64,000 nt of DNA from Pseudochelatococcus lubricantis (GTDB lineage Bacteria > Pseudomonadota > Alphaproteobacteria > Rhizobiales > Beijerinckiaceae), in assembly GCF_042432495.1 (NCBI RefSeq), contig NZ_JBHLXC010000002.1, positions 992,001-1,056,000 on the forward strand, given 5' to 3'. This document shows, piece after piece, positions 44,961 to 52,755 of the stretch. A program made the translations under genes and the position numbers. Under the pieces are notes generated by a model that ran no database searches, was not told the origin of the DNA, and worked only from the letters and a program-made list of their open reading frames with translations. Numbering within the stretch: position 1 is the first letter of the stretch; each line of letters begins with the position of its first letter.

Positions 44961-46907
44961 ATGACTATTTATTCCGTTTCTTTTGCTTCCCTGCCCGCTG
45001 ACCCGCAGCTTGACGAGGAAGAGGCGACTGGTCCCGGCGGTCAGGACACAAACGGCGGCGTGGACGTGCTGCTGACGCAGCGTATGCCTGCGCGCGCGGC
45101 GGCCGGCGTTCTCGACGCGGCGGGCGGCGGCAGGGAGCTTTCCGGCCGGGCTGTCCGCGCGGGTCGCGAGGAAGGGTCTGCCGAGGATCTCGGACCGAAC
45201 GGCAAGCAGCCGAACCCGACAATCGCAGGGCGACCCGAAGGCGTTACGGCGTCGATGCAGCAGCAGGATCTTGCAGCGGAAGAGGCGCTTTCACAGACGG
45301 AGGTCGAGGGTTACGTGTCGGAGCGGCAGAAGATTCTCGCCGCGAGGAAGCCGGTCATACAGACAGGTGACGGAGCCGCGCGGCAGCAACGCGAGGCTTC
45401 GCCGGCGCGGCCGCCCGCCGTTGGCGTGGCGTCATTCGCGTCGCCTGCTGCCGGAGAGAATCCGGGCTTTCCGGATGAGGCTGCCAGCGCTCCGCCGCCT
45501 TACGACATGTTCATTCCAGCTGATGCCGTACCCGCGCTGATGAAAGCGAAATGGGACTATTCTACGATGGCGCCTTTCGCAAACCGTGCGCCTGCGCAGA
45601 TGCCCGGCGGGGTTCAGGCCAGGGCAACCGAGGGGGTTGGCGCCGCCAGGCCGGTTCCCCAGCCCGTCGGCGATGTCGATGAGCCGCTCGTCCCGGCGTA
45701 CAAGTCCTTGCTCCACTGGGATGAGTGCCGCGGGCCGAATGGCCGGCCGCTGGGGCTCGGCGTTCTTGGCGCGGTTCGCGCCATCGGGGGTGAGGTGATT
45801 CCCAGTCTCACTGTCAATGGAGGAAGATTCAATACGAACGTCCTCGCGAGCCTCCTGCTGAAAGCGCGTGATCTCGAGGGAGTGGTGGATAGACTGACGA
45901 GGGGTGACCACGAACTGATCAACGGGTTCGGCGAGATACGCACAGAGACGCTGGGGCCGGAAAGAGAGCCGGTCCTGCTGATCGAAGGCACGCCGATCTG
46001 CATCAAGTTCGGCTGCAGCGAGACCGAAGTAGCGAAATATAAAACCGGCATCGCCTACAGGAAGCTTCTGGAGCACCATGAGGCGCGTCGTCTGCTTTCG
46101 GGGCACGAGAACGCGGGAGAGCTTGACGATATCAAGTCGTCTTTCGACGGGATTGCGGATAAGACCATTCCATTCATGGAAAAGCAATTCCTGCTGGAGA
46201 GATATGACGCGGACACGATCGTGCGGACTTTGAAGGCGTATTTCGATCACGGCCCCGCCGACGAAGTGAACGCCTGGAGTGTCGGCGAATACGAGGATGT
46301 CGCGGGCAGCGCCAACAGGTTCGTCATCCTTAAAAACCCCCGCTACGATAACTATGGGCGGAAGATCGGCGGCAACGCCGTCGATCTGCAGGCGGGCGGA
46401 ATCATCGCCTGCTGGATCGATGTTCAGGCCAATGACGATCAGGGCGGCTCGCCGGCAGGCGTAAGAGTTTCCCTGCAACACGACGGCATGGTCCGGAGGG
46501 CGGGCGGAAAGCACCTTCACGTTGTGCCGCCGTTGGCGGGGCCAGATGCCGCTATGGACGACGATACCTCCGCCATCATGAAGGAGAATCTTTCCAGGCT
46601 TTCCCGCAACCAGCTCCAATACCTGCGGGACGATATCGGGGCGCGTAAGAAGCTCTTCGAGGCCTCCGGAGACGCCTTCCTCGACTCCGGATACAGGATC
46701 GTGTTCCCGAGTCGGGCCAGCGACATGCCGACGCTGACACATCTCAACTTTGCCTGCTGGATGCCGGCGAAGCCGCCGGCCGGTCTTTCAAAGGCTGATG
46801 CGAAGGCCTACACGGAGATCCAGCAGGAAGTGCAGGCCGACAACGTGAAAGCCCTCGACGAGATGCTCGGCCTGGTTAACGACACGCTGCAATCCCAGGC
46901 GGGATAA
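44961..46907 (+). CDS. Novel paralogous family protein B
   Basis: 648 residues. The ATG at 44961 is set by comparison: GAGAGGTTATTGAG matches the other members. The N-terminus MTIYSVSFASLPAD is Ser/aliphatic and not a Sec signal. The module RAAAGVLDAAGGGRELSGRA lies at 45-64. A long Ala/Pro/Glu-rich linker follows, with P-V-I-Q-T near 131 and MKAKWDYSTMAPFANR near 194, the latter shared with gene C. The common domain begins AYKSLLHWDECRG at 246, with G-T-P-I-C-I-K-F-G, FDHGPADEVNAWSVGEYED, F-V-I-L-K-N-P, H-L-H-V-V-P, G-Y-R-I-V-F-P and W-M-P-A-K-P-P in the same order as in A. Ends with a terminator. No neighbouring gene suggests a function. Confidence 0.85.
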   Translation: MTIYSVSFASLPADPQLDEEEATGPGGQDTNGGVDVLLTQRMPARAAAGVLDAAGGGRELSGRAVRAGREEGSAEDLGPNGKQPNPTIAGRPEGVTASMQQQDLAAEEALSQTEVEGYVSERQKILAARKPVIQTGDGAARQQREASPARPPAVGVASFASPAAGENPGFPDEAASAPPPYDMFIPADAVPALMKAKWDYSTMAPFANRAPAQMPGGVQARATEGVGAARPVPQPVGDVDEPLVPAYKSLLHWDECRGPNGRPLGLGVLGAVRAIGGEVIPSLTVNGGRFNTNVLASLLLKARDLEGVVDRLTRGDHELINGFGEIRTETLGPEREPVLLIEGTPICIKFGCSETEVAKYKTGIAYRKLLEHHEARRLLSGHENAGELDDIKSSFDGIADKTIPFMEKQFLLERYDADTIVRTLKAYFDHGPADEVNAWSVGEYEDVAGSANRFVILKNPRYDNYGRKIGGNAVDLQAGGIIACWIDVQANDDQGGSPAGVRVSLQHDGMVRRAGGKHLHVVPPLAGPDAAMDDDTSAIMKENLSRLSRNQLQYLRDDIGARKKLFEASGDAFLDSGYRIVFPSRASDMPTLTHLNFACWMPAKPPAGLSKADAKAYTEIQQEVQADNVKALDEMLGLVNDTLQSQAG

Positions 46908-46936
46908 GCCGCGCTCCAGCCATTTCGAAAACGGAC

Positions 46937-46964
46937 GAGGGCCGCCCGTCGGCGGCCCTCTCTT
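46937..46964 (+). terminator. Intrinsic terminator of family gene B
   Basis: Stem GAGGGCCGCC / GGCGGCCCTC with loop CGTC, then TCTTA. It closely resembles the ilvC terminator (GAGGGCCGCC ... GGCGGCCC), suggesting a copied segment. Confidence 0.8.
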
Positions 46965-46991
46965 ATGGAAGGCACGACAGCGAAAGGCAGA

Positions 46992-47036
46992 ATTGTGAAA
47001 TATATTTCTTGTTATACGAAAGATATTTTGATAATA
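46992..47036 (+). promoter_or_regulatory. Conserved upstream element of gene C in very AT-rich DNA
   Basis: TTGTGAAATATA, then CTTGTTATACGAAAGATATT and TTGATAAT, matching the gene A element CTTGTTATCCGCAAGATATG. The following 150 bases to the gene C start are overwhelmingly A and T, in strong contrast to the rest of the window. Confidence 0.5.
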
Positions 47037-47188
47037 ATTCCATGTAAATAATTTCAAAGATGATAAAAATTTTTATTTTATTGTTGTTTTTATATTTGAA
47101 TTAAATGTTAACTTTTTTATTTATATGAATTTTATTATATATTATTGGTTGTCTTGATGGACTATCAAACACTTGAAGGGTATCTGAC

Positions 47189-47644
47189 ATGGCTATATCT
47201 CAGATTTCTTTTGCGGCTCCTCTGCCTGCCATTCAGGAACTGGGCGCACCCGGGGCGCAGGGCCAGGCTCGGTCGCCCGACGGTCCGATCGCGGGCAGCG
47301 GCATCGCCGGGCTCATGCAGCGGCTGCAAACGCATGCGGCCGCCGGCATTCTCGATGCGGCAAGGGGTGGCGGGGAGCTTCAGGGGCGGACGGTCAGTTG
47401 GGCTGTCGGTGAGAATGTTGCCATGCAGTCCGAGGCCGTTGCGGCGCGATTGCAGCCGCTTCCCGACGAAGCGGAGCCGCTTGTTTCAGACGAGGAATGC
47501 GAGCAGGACGGCGTTGCGCTCGCGCGGATGAAAATGAAATGGGATTTTTCGTCGGGTAGGCCTCTGGCGGACGTCATCAGTATTGATACACCCGCCGGGG
47601 ATGACGAGAAGACCGCAGGACCGGTTCCCCGAACCCGCAGTTGA
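47189..47644 (+). pseudogene. Novel family member C, truncated remnant
   Basis: 151 codons that match the N-terminal half of gene B: MAISQISFAAPLPA, module HAAAGILDAARGGGELQGRT at 49-68, and MKMKWDFSSGRPLADV like MKAKWDYSTMAPFANR. An in-frame TGA (47642-47644) ends it. Beyond the stop, in the same frame, AYKSLFD (47669-47689) still matches the start of the common domain, then the similarity ends and a hairpin follows. So about 400 C-terminal residues have been deleted. The upstream region and start are intact and a short product may still be made. Confidence 0.8.
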
Positions 47645-47707
47645 GGTGCCAGGGCGCCGCCCGGCACGGCGTACAAGTCTTTGTTCGATTTGATCGGGCG
47701 CCGGCGG

Positions 47708-47735
47708 CGGGGGCGAGCGCCTCGCCCCCGCGTTT
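47708..47735 (+). terminator. GC-rich hairpin after gene C remnant
   Basis: Arms CGGGGGCGAG and CTCGCCCCCG with a three-base loop, then CGTTT. It stands directly behind the broken common-domain start, so the deletion appears to join the gene 5' part to its old terminator region. Confidence 0.65.
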
Positions 47736-47771
47736 CCCATTTTCATGGGCGACGCAAGCAGAAACGACGGA

Positions 47772-47814
47772 ATTGTGACGAATATGACTTGTAGCGCGCA
47801 GTATATGATGATAC
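47772..47814 (+). promoter_or_regulatory. Conserved upstream element of family gene D
   Basis: TTGTGACGAATATGACTTG, then AGCGCGCAGTATATGATGATA, aligned with the gene B element over about 43 positions. It lies about 205 bases before the start codon. Confidence 0.45.
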
Positions 47815-47976
47815 TGACGCCGTAGTGTGTGTTGCTTTGATAATGCTGATCGCTGACATGTCTTTTTTTGTGTTTTGCAGGACGCCGTTTGCCGCAGCCT
47901 GATGCTGCATAAAAATTTGTGATGATATCTGTTGTGCCGTTAGTGTTTGTTATTAATTATTCAGAAGGTCATTGAA

Positions 47977-49869
47977 ATGACTATGATTTATTCTCCTGTT
48001 GCTTCTGTTCAGTTTCCTTTCAATCCTAACCCTGCCGAAGACGGAGGGCCGTGCCCGGGCGGCGCTGTCAGGGGCGGTGGCGTGGATGATGTCGGGCAGC
48101 GATTGCCGGCGCGCGCGGCGAGCGGTGTTCTGTATGCGGCGAGCAACGGCAGGGAGCTTCAGGGCCGGACCGTCCGTTTGCGGGCTGATGAGGATCTCAT
48201 CAACGGCATCAGGCAGACTTACAGTCATATGATCAAATATGCTGATGCATATTACCTCAGGTCTATGACGCTATTGCTGCAGCATATACGACAGGAGAAA
48301 CCTGCAACGAAGGAATTGCCGTCGCGGACGCTTGCCGCCGATGTTCCGCCGCCGCGTCCTGAGCTGAAGGAAATATCCGTGCAGACGGTCGTCGCCGGCG
48401 ATCCGCCGCGGCGTCCCGAGCTGAAGGAAACGTCCGCGCAGACGGTCGCCGCCGATGTTCCGCCGCGGCGTCCCGAGCTGAAGGAAACGTCCGCGCAGAC
48501 GGTCGCCGCCGATGTTCCGCCACTGCGTCCCGAGTTGAAGGAAACGTCCGTGCAGACGGTCGTCGCCGATGCGCCGCCCGTGCCTGCCGACGAAGTGCCC
48601 GATGAGCCTCCGGTGCTATTTCCGCAGGCCGGTATCGGCGGCGTGGAGGCGGGGAAAATCGCGAAGGCTACGCATCCGATCCGTCAGTCTGGCCCGGCAT
48701 ACAAGTCTTTGTACGGCTGGGACGAATGTCGCGGGCGGGATACGGGGCCGTACTCCTCACTCTATGTCAATGGAAAGGTTCTTTCTCCGGAAAAGCTCGC
48801 GGACTGTTTGAAAGGTGCGGACAATCTCAACGAAATCGTGGGTCGGCTGAGGGGCATGTTCGGCGGGGCGCGCGTTGAGGAGATCGGACCCGACAGGGAG
48901 AAACTGCTGCTGATCGACGATACGCCGATCTGTATCAAATTTGGCTGTCCGCGTGAGATAATGAGGTATAAAATCAGTCTTGCGTATCAGAAATTGCTTC
49001 ACACATATAAAGTAATTGGTATGGATACAGATCCTCGTCTGTTCGGAGAAGCTTGCCATATCAAGAAATTTCTTGACGGGCTGATGGCCTGTAATAATTT
49101 TGAGGCAAAGAAATTTCTACTTGAGAGGTATGCTGAGGATACGCTCGTGTGGTCTCTCAAGGCGTATTTCGATAATGGCCCGGCCGACGAGCTGAACGCC
49201 TATGCCGTCGGCGAATACGAGGATGCGGAAGGCAAGGCGAACGGGTTCGCCATCCTGAAAAATCCTTCCTTCGATAACAACGGGCGGGGAATCAAGGGCA
49301 ACGTGGTCGATTTGCGGGCGGGGGACGTTCTCGCGAGCGATGTCGAGGCCGTGGTCCTCAACGGCGACCTGGAGAGCGTGGTGAAGGCGCGGACTGCTGG
49401 CATGATAGCGGGTATCGGGGTATCCGTAGGGGGCGATGGCGTGGCGAGGATAGGCGACGGAAAGTATCTTCACGTTACGCCGCCGCCGGGAGCGAACGCC
49501 GTCACTGCGAGCGGCCCCGGCGATGCGGCCAGTGCCGATGCCGTCATGAAGAAGAACCTGTCCGGGCTTTCTACCAGCCAGCTCAGTTATCTGCGGGAGA
49601 GTATCGAGGCACGCAAGAAGCACCTCGAGGCCTCCGGAGATGCGTTCATCGGCGCCGTATACAGGATCGTGTTCCCGGCCGACGCAGACGACATGCCGCT
49701 GCTGGCGCACATCAACCCTGCCCGGTGGATGCCGCCGGCGCCCGGCGATACCTGGAGGGGCCTCTCGGAGGCCTACAAGACTGTCCGGGTGGAAGTGCTG
49801 AAGGGCAACATCGGCGCTCTCGAGGAAATGCTCGGCCTTGTCAACGGGGTATTGAACTCCCGGTCGTGA
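47977..49869 (+). CDS. Novel paralogous family protein D with tandem 19-residue repeats
   Basis: 630 residues from ATG 47977, placed by the AGAAGGTCATTGAA leader. N-terminus MTMIYSPVASVQFPF; module RAASGVLYAASNGRELQGRT at 46-65; a helix at about 70-107. Residues 120-195 are four near-identical 19-residue repeats of the form A-A-D-V-P-P-R-R-P-E-L-K-E-T-S-x-Q-T-V. The common domain starts AYKSLYGWDECRG at 241 and has D-T-P-I-C-I-K-F-G, FDNGPADELNAYAVGEYED, F-A-I-L-K-N-P, L-H-V-T-P, Y-R-I-V-F-P and W-M-P-P-A-P in family order. The repeats enlarge the V-x-x-Q-T linker seen in A. Function unknown. Confidence 0.85.
   Translation: MTMIYSPVASVQFPFNPNPAEDGGPCPGGAVRGGGVDDVGQRLPARAASGVLYAASNGRELQGRTVRLRADEDLINGIRQTYSHMIKYADAYYLRSMTLLLQHIRQEKPATKELPSRTLAADVPPPRPELKEISVQTVVAGDPPRRPELKETSAQTVAADVPPRRPELKETSAQTVAADVPPLRPELKETSVQTVVADAPPVPADEVPDEPPVLFPQAGIGGVEAGKIAKATHPIRQSGPAYKSLYGWDECRGRDTGPYSSLYVNGKVLSPEKLADCLKGADNLNEIVGRLRGMFGGARVEEIGPDREKLLLIDDTPICIKFGCPREIMRYKISLAYQKLLHTYKVIGMDTDPRLFGEACHIKKFLDGLMACNNFEAKKFLLERYAEDTLVWSLKAYFDNGPADELNAYAVGEYEDAEGKANGFAILKNPSFDNNGRGIKGNVVDLRAGDVLASDVEAVVLNGDLESVVKARTAGMIAGIGVSVGGDGVARIGDGKYLHVTPPPGANAVTASGPGDAASADAVMKKNLSGLSTSQLSYLRESIEARKKHLEASGDAFIGAVYRIVFPADADDMPLLAHINPARWMPPAPGDTWRGLSEAYKTVRVEVLKGNIGALEEMLGLVNGVLNSRS
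48334..48561 (+). repeat. Coding tandem repeat, 4 x 57 bases, in gene D
   Basis: Four 57-base units. Units 2 and 3 are almost identical over the last 45 bases; units 1 and 4 differ at a few positions. Each encodes one P-E-L-K-E-x-S-x-Q-T-V motif. The close identity points to recent copy-number change. Confidence 0.9.
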
Positions 49870-50277
49870 GAGGACAGGGCCGTCGGCAAGCCGTGACGGC
49901 CCGGCTGTTTTGCCGAAGCGTCGAACCGGAAACGGGTCTGCGATCCGGATACATCGGCTACCTGAACGAGGAGCGGTGCGGCGGCCTGTTCCAGGGTTCT
50001 GTCCGCCGCGCCAGCGGACGAAGATTGTCCTCCGGCGGCCCGTTAACGGAGCCTGCCGGCGGAGTCGATGCTGAGACAAAGGTGTCTTGATTTAAGCAAG
50101 ATACACGTCAAAAATGTCGTATTATGATTTTCTTCAAGGACGTTGAACAGCGGCGCATCTTTGTTTCGTGGCTTTGGGATCGCTGCCGTTGGTCGAAATA
50201 AAAATTTATATACAGGTTTATGATGCTGAATGGATCGCCATTAATGTTGGCCATTTATTGCTTGAAAGGTTATTGAG
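49870..50277. other. Intergenic region upstream of family gene E
   Basis: 408 bases: the gene D terminator, a weak match to the conserved upstream element (CTTGATTTAAGCAAGATA at 50086-50103), a CATCTTTGTTTCGT segment similar to the gene A leader and the final CTTGAAAGGTTATTGAG ribosome-binding region. No gene seen. Confidence 0.5.
49877..49902 (+). terminator. Hairpin downstream of family gene D
   Basis: Arms GGGCCGTC and GACGGCCC with a ten-base loop, eight bases after the stop codon, followed by GGCTGTTTT. Likely intrinsic terminator with a short U-tract. Confidence 0.65.
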
Positions 50278-52221
50278 ATGATCACACCTCCTCTTTCTCC
50301 TGTTAGTCATATTTCTATTCCTGTTTCTCTTTCCGAATTTGCCGAAGACAAGACGTCCGTTCAGGTTCGGCATTCGGGCACTTTCTTCACGAAAAGAAAG
50401 GGCGGGGCGACGCTCTCGCAACCCGCATCGCCGCGCGCGGCTGACGGTGTTCTCGATGCCGCGAATGGCGGGAGGGGGCTTCAGGGGTGGAAGGCCCGGC
50501 AGGCCGCCGGTGAAAAACTCTTCGCAAAACTGGATCGGGAGTATCAGCAGCTGCTAGCTAAGATCGATGCGCAGTCCGCGGCGATGATAGCGATGTTGCG
50601 GCAGGCTACCGAGACAAGGGGGGAGGCCACGCAGGCAGGCCCCCAGGGTGAGCCGTTGCAGCAGGATGCCGTTGCGATGAAGGATGTGTGCGTTCAGGCG
50701 GGCATAGAGGGCCGGCGGACGCCGGGTGAGGGCATTCCGTCGCAGTCGTTTTCCGAGGACGTGAATGTTTCGCATTCTGGATTGCTCAATCGTACTGCCA
50801 GCGATTCCGTTCGGGGGCATCCCGGCGTCCGCGGCGGCGGCGATTTGAGTCTTGTGGGGCCCTCCCGTCCGCAGCCGCGGCTTCCTGATAGTGGTGAGCC
50901 GTCTCACGGTGACGACGAGTTGCCGGTTATGCCGGCGGTGTCGCCGGCGCAGACCGGGGAGCCGACAGCAGCTGCAGGGGCGGCCTCCAGGCCGCGGGCC
51001 GGCAGCGAAGAAATCAATGCTTCCTCCCGTCCGGCGTACAAGATCTTGTTCCACTGGGAAGACCTCCCCGGAGGGGATGGAAAGCCGGTCAGTCTGCTCG
51101 CTGTCAAGGACCTTCTGGAATCTTTGAGCGGTCCCGGCAGGATGGCGAAAAAACTGAAAAATAAGCTCGCCGGCACGCCGAGGTTCAATCAGGAGAAGCA
51201 GCTGCTGATTGACGGCACACCGCTTTGCATCAAGTTCGGTGGCAAGGGGGCCGAAATGGCGAGGTATGAAGCCGGCATCGCCTATCGGGGGCTGCTGGAA
51301 GCTTATCGCGCCTATGCGGAGCAGGCAAATCCCGATCGCGCCGGGAATCTCGAACATGTCGAGGAGTTCCTCGGCACGGTGGAGGCCGGGGATCGTTTCA
51401 AGGAGAAGCGGCTCCTGCTGGAAAAATACGATGAGGACAGGATCGCACGGTCTCTCAAGTCGTATTTCGACAATGGCCCGACCGACGATATGAATGCCTA
51501 TGCCGTCGGCGAATATGACGACAATGACGACAACACACACAAGTTCGTCATCCTGAAAAATCCATCTTACAACAACACGGGGCAAAAGATTTCCGGCAAT
51601 GCGGTCGACCTGAGGGCGGGAAATATCCTCGCCAGCCGGATTGAGGCCCAGGTCAATGGCGGCGACTGGGGACGCGCGAAGAATACGCGGGTCACCGGTG
51701 GCCTGGGGGGCATATGGGAGGGTTTCAAGGCTTTCTGGCGGAATGACGAGGTGGCCAGGGCGCGGGACGGAAAACTCCTTCATGTCATATCGACGCGGCC
51801 TGTAACGGCGCCGGCGGCGAACATCACCATCTCGAGCGGTGTCGGTAAACTGGGCGATGCGGTCGATGCCGCTGCCAAGACCGACGTCATCATGAAGGAC
51901 AATCTTTCCAGGCTTTCCGTCAACCAGCTCCTTTATATGCGGGACGATATCAAGGCGCGCATAGAGCACTTCAAGGCCTCCAAGGATGCCTTCATCAACT
52001 CCCGATACAAGGTCGTGTTCCCGGGGAAGGAAAACGACATGCCGACGCTGACGCACGTCAACCTTGCCCACTGGATGCCGGCGAAACCGCCCGCCGGTAT
52101 GCAAGGAGCCGATGAAAAGGCCTACAAGGAGGTTCAGCAGGAAACGCTGAGCGGCAATATCAATGCCCTCTACGAGATGTGCAACCTCGTCAACGATACG
52201 CTGAATTCCAAGCAGGGATAA
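50278..52221 (+). CDS. Novel paralogous family protein E
   Basis: 647 residues from ATG 50278 with the shared AAGGTTATTGAG leader. N-terminus MITPPLSPVSHISIPVSLSE is strongly Ser/Pro/Ile-rich without a Sec signal. The module PRAADGVLDAANGGRGLQGW is at 52-71, followed by a helix at about 77-110 and a long Pro/Gly/Ser-rich linker with V-C-V-Q near 137-140. The common domain starts AYKILFHWEDLPG at 253 and has G-T-P-L-C-I-K-F-G (313-321), FDNGPTDDMNAYAVGEYDD (397-415), F-V-I-L-K-N-P and W-M-P-A-K-P-P. D-L-R-A-G-N-I-L at 444-451 looks like a kinase catalytic loop but is not conserved in A, B or D. Function unknown. Confidence 0.85.
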   Translation: MITPPLSPVSHISIPVSLSEFAEDKTSVQVRHSGTFFTKRKGGATLSQPASPRAADGVLDAANGGRGLQGWKARQAAGEKLFAKLDREYQQLLAKIDAQSAAMIAMLRQATETRGEATQAGPQGEPLQQDAVAMKDVCVQAGIEGRRTPGEGIPSQSFSEDVNVSHSGLLNRTASDSVRGHPGVRGGGDLSLVGPSRPQPRLPDSGEPSHGDDELPVMPAVSPAQTGEPTAAAGAASRPRAGSEEINASSRPAYKILFHWEDLPGGDGKPVSLLAVKDLLESLSGPGRMAKKLKNKLAGTPRFNQEKQLLIDGTPLCIKFGGKGAEMARYEAGIAYRGLLEAYRAYAEQANPDRAGNLEHVEEFLGTVEAGDRFKEKRLLLEKYDEDRIARSLKSYFDNGPTDDMNAYAVGEYDDNDDNTHKFVILKNPSYNNTGQKISGNAVDLRAGNILASRIEAQVNGGDWGRAKNTRVTGGLGGIWEGFKAFWRNDEVARARDGKLLHVISTRPVTAPAANITISSGVGKLGDAVDAAAKTDVIMKDNLSRLSVNQLLYMRDDIKARIEHFKASKDAFINSRYKVVFPGKENDMPTLTHVNLAHWMPAKPPAGMQGADEKAYKEVQQETLSGNINALYEMCNLVNDTLNSKQG

Positions 52222-52755
52222 GGCGCGACGCTGCTGCAGCGCGGCGGACGTGAAACCGGAAGCGTGCCGCCGCTCTATCCGTTGGTTTCCTGCATCAAAT
52301 CCAACCCAAAAGGTACCGTTTTTCGGTTTGACGCGCCAGGGCACGATCCGATCTGAAGACATCGGATCGTGCTCCATGAGTCTTCGATGGTGAGCGCGTT
52401 TTTAGCGACCGGATGATTTCCGTCTGACCGGAAGGCGCTCTCGGGCTATGACGGTCCGGCGCGCTTTCAGCCCATTTCTACGTTTCGTTGAAATGCAACG
52501 ACGGCCTATGATTTTGTTTTTATAGAATTTCAGCAAAAGCGGCGTTCACTTTTGCTGAAACTGTCTCCGGGCGGGCTTTCGCGCCCACTTCGCCCGCTGC
52601 CTGCATCGGCCGGGCGGGGTGCGTGCGGGTTCTGTCCTTTCCGGGCATGGGCGAATGCGGTGCGGTGGTGACCCGGGGCCGGCACGACATGCCTCGCAGC
52701 AGCCGGTATCTGGCAGCGGTCTGCATGAAGTATCGGAACAGGCCGGAAAGCGTCT
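52222..52755. other. Intergenic region at the right end of the family cluster
   Basis: 534 bases with no convincing gene. It holds a perfect hairpin at 52341-52372 and, near 52469-52560, degenerate sequence reminiscent of R1 (TTTCTACGTTTCGTTGAAATG) plus a TTTCAGCAAAAG/CTTTTGCTGAAA inverted repeat. This mirrors the palindrome-rich region between ilvN and the DUF924 gene. Confidence 0.5.
52341..52372. repeat. Perfect 12-bp inverted repeat
   Basis: GCACGATCCGAT and ATCGGATCGTGC separated by eight bases. It may terminate gene E or form part of the dispersed palindromic repeat set; there is no T-run. Confidence 0.65.

Larger units (their letters stand above)
47645..47976. other. Intergenic region upstream of family gene D
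   Basis: 332 bases with the residual AYKSLF codons of gene C, the hairpin at 47708-47735, the conserved upstream element at 47772-47814, a TTTTGCAGG segment shared with gene A and the AT-rich family leader ending TCAGAAGGTCATTGAA. Confidence 0.55.

Noticed and set aside
48334..48561. Direct repeats considered as a CRISPR array
   Set aside because: The 57-base units are contiguous, in frame and coding; there are no spacers.
51607..51630. Kinase-like catalytic loop D-L-R-A-G-N-I-L in protein E, with an upstream I-K-F-G lysine
   Set aside because: The asparagine and surrounding residues are not conserved in A, B or D, the HxD histidine is missing and the spacing is longer than in kinases; left as a chance resemblance.
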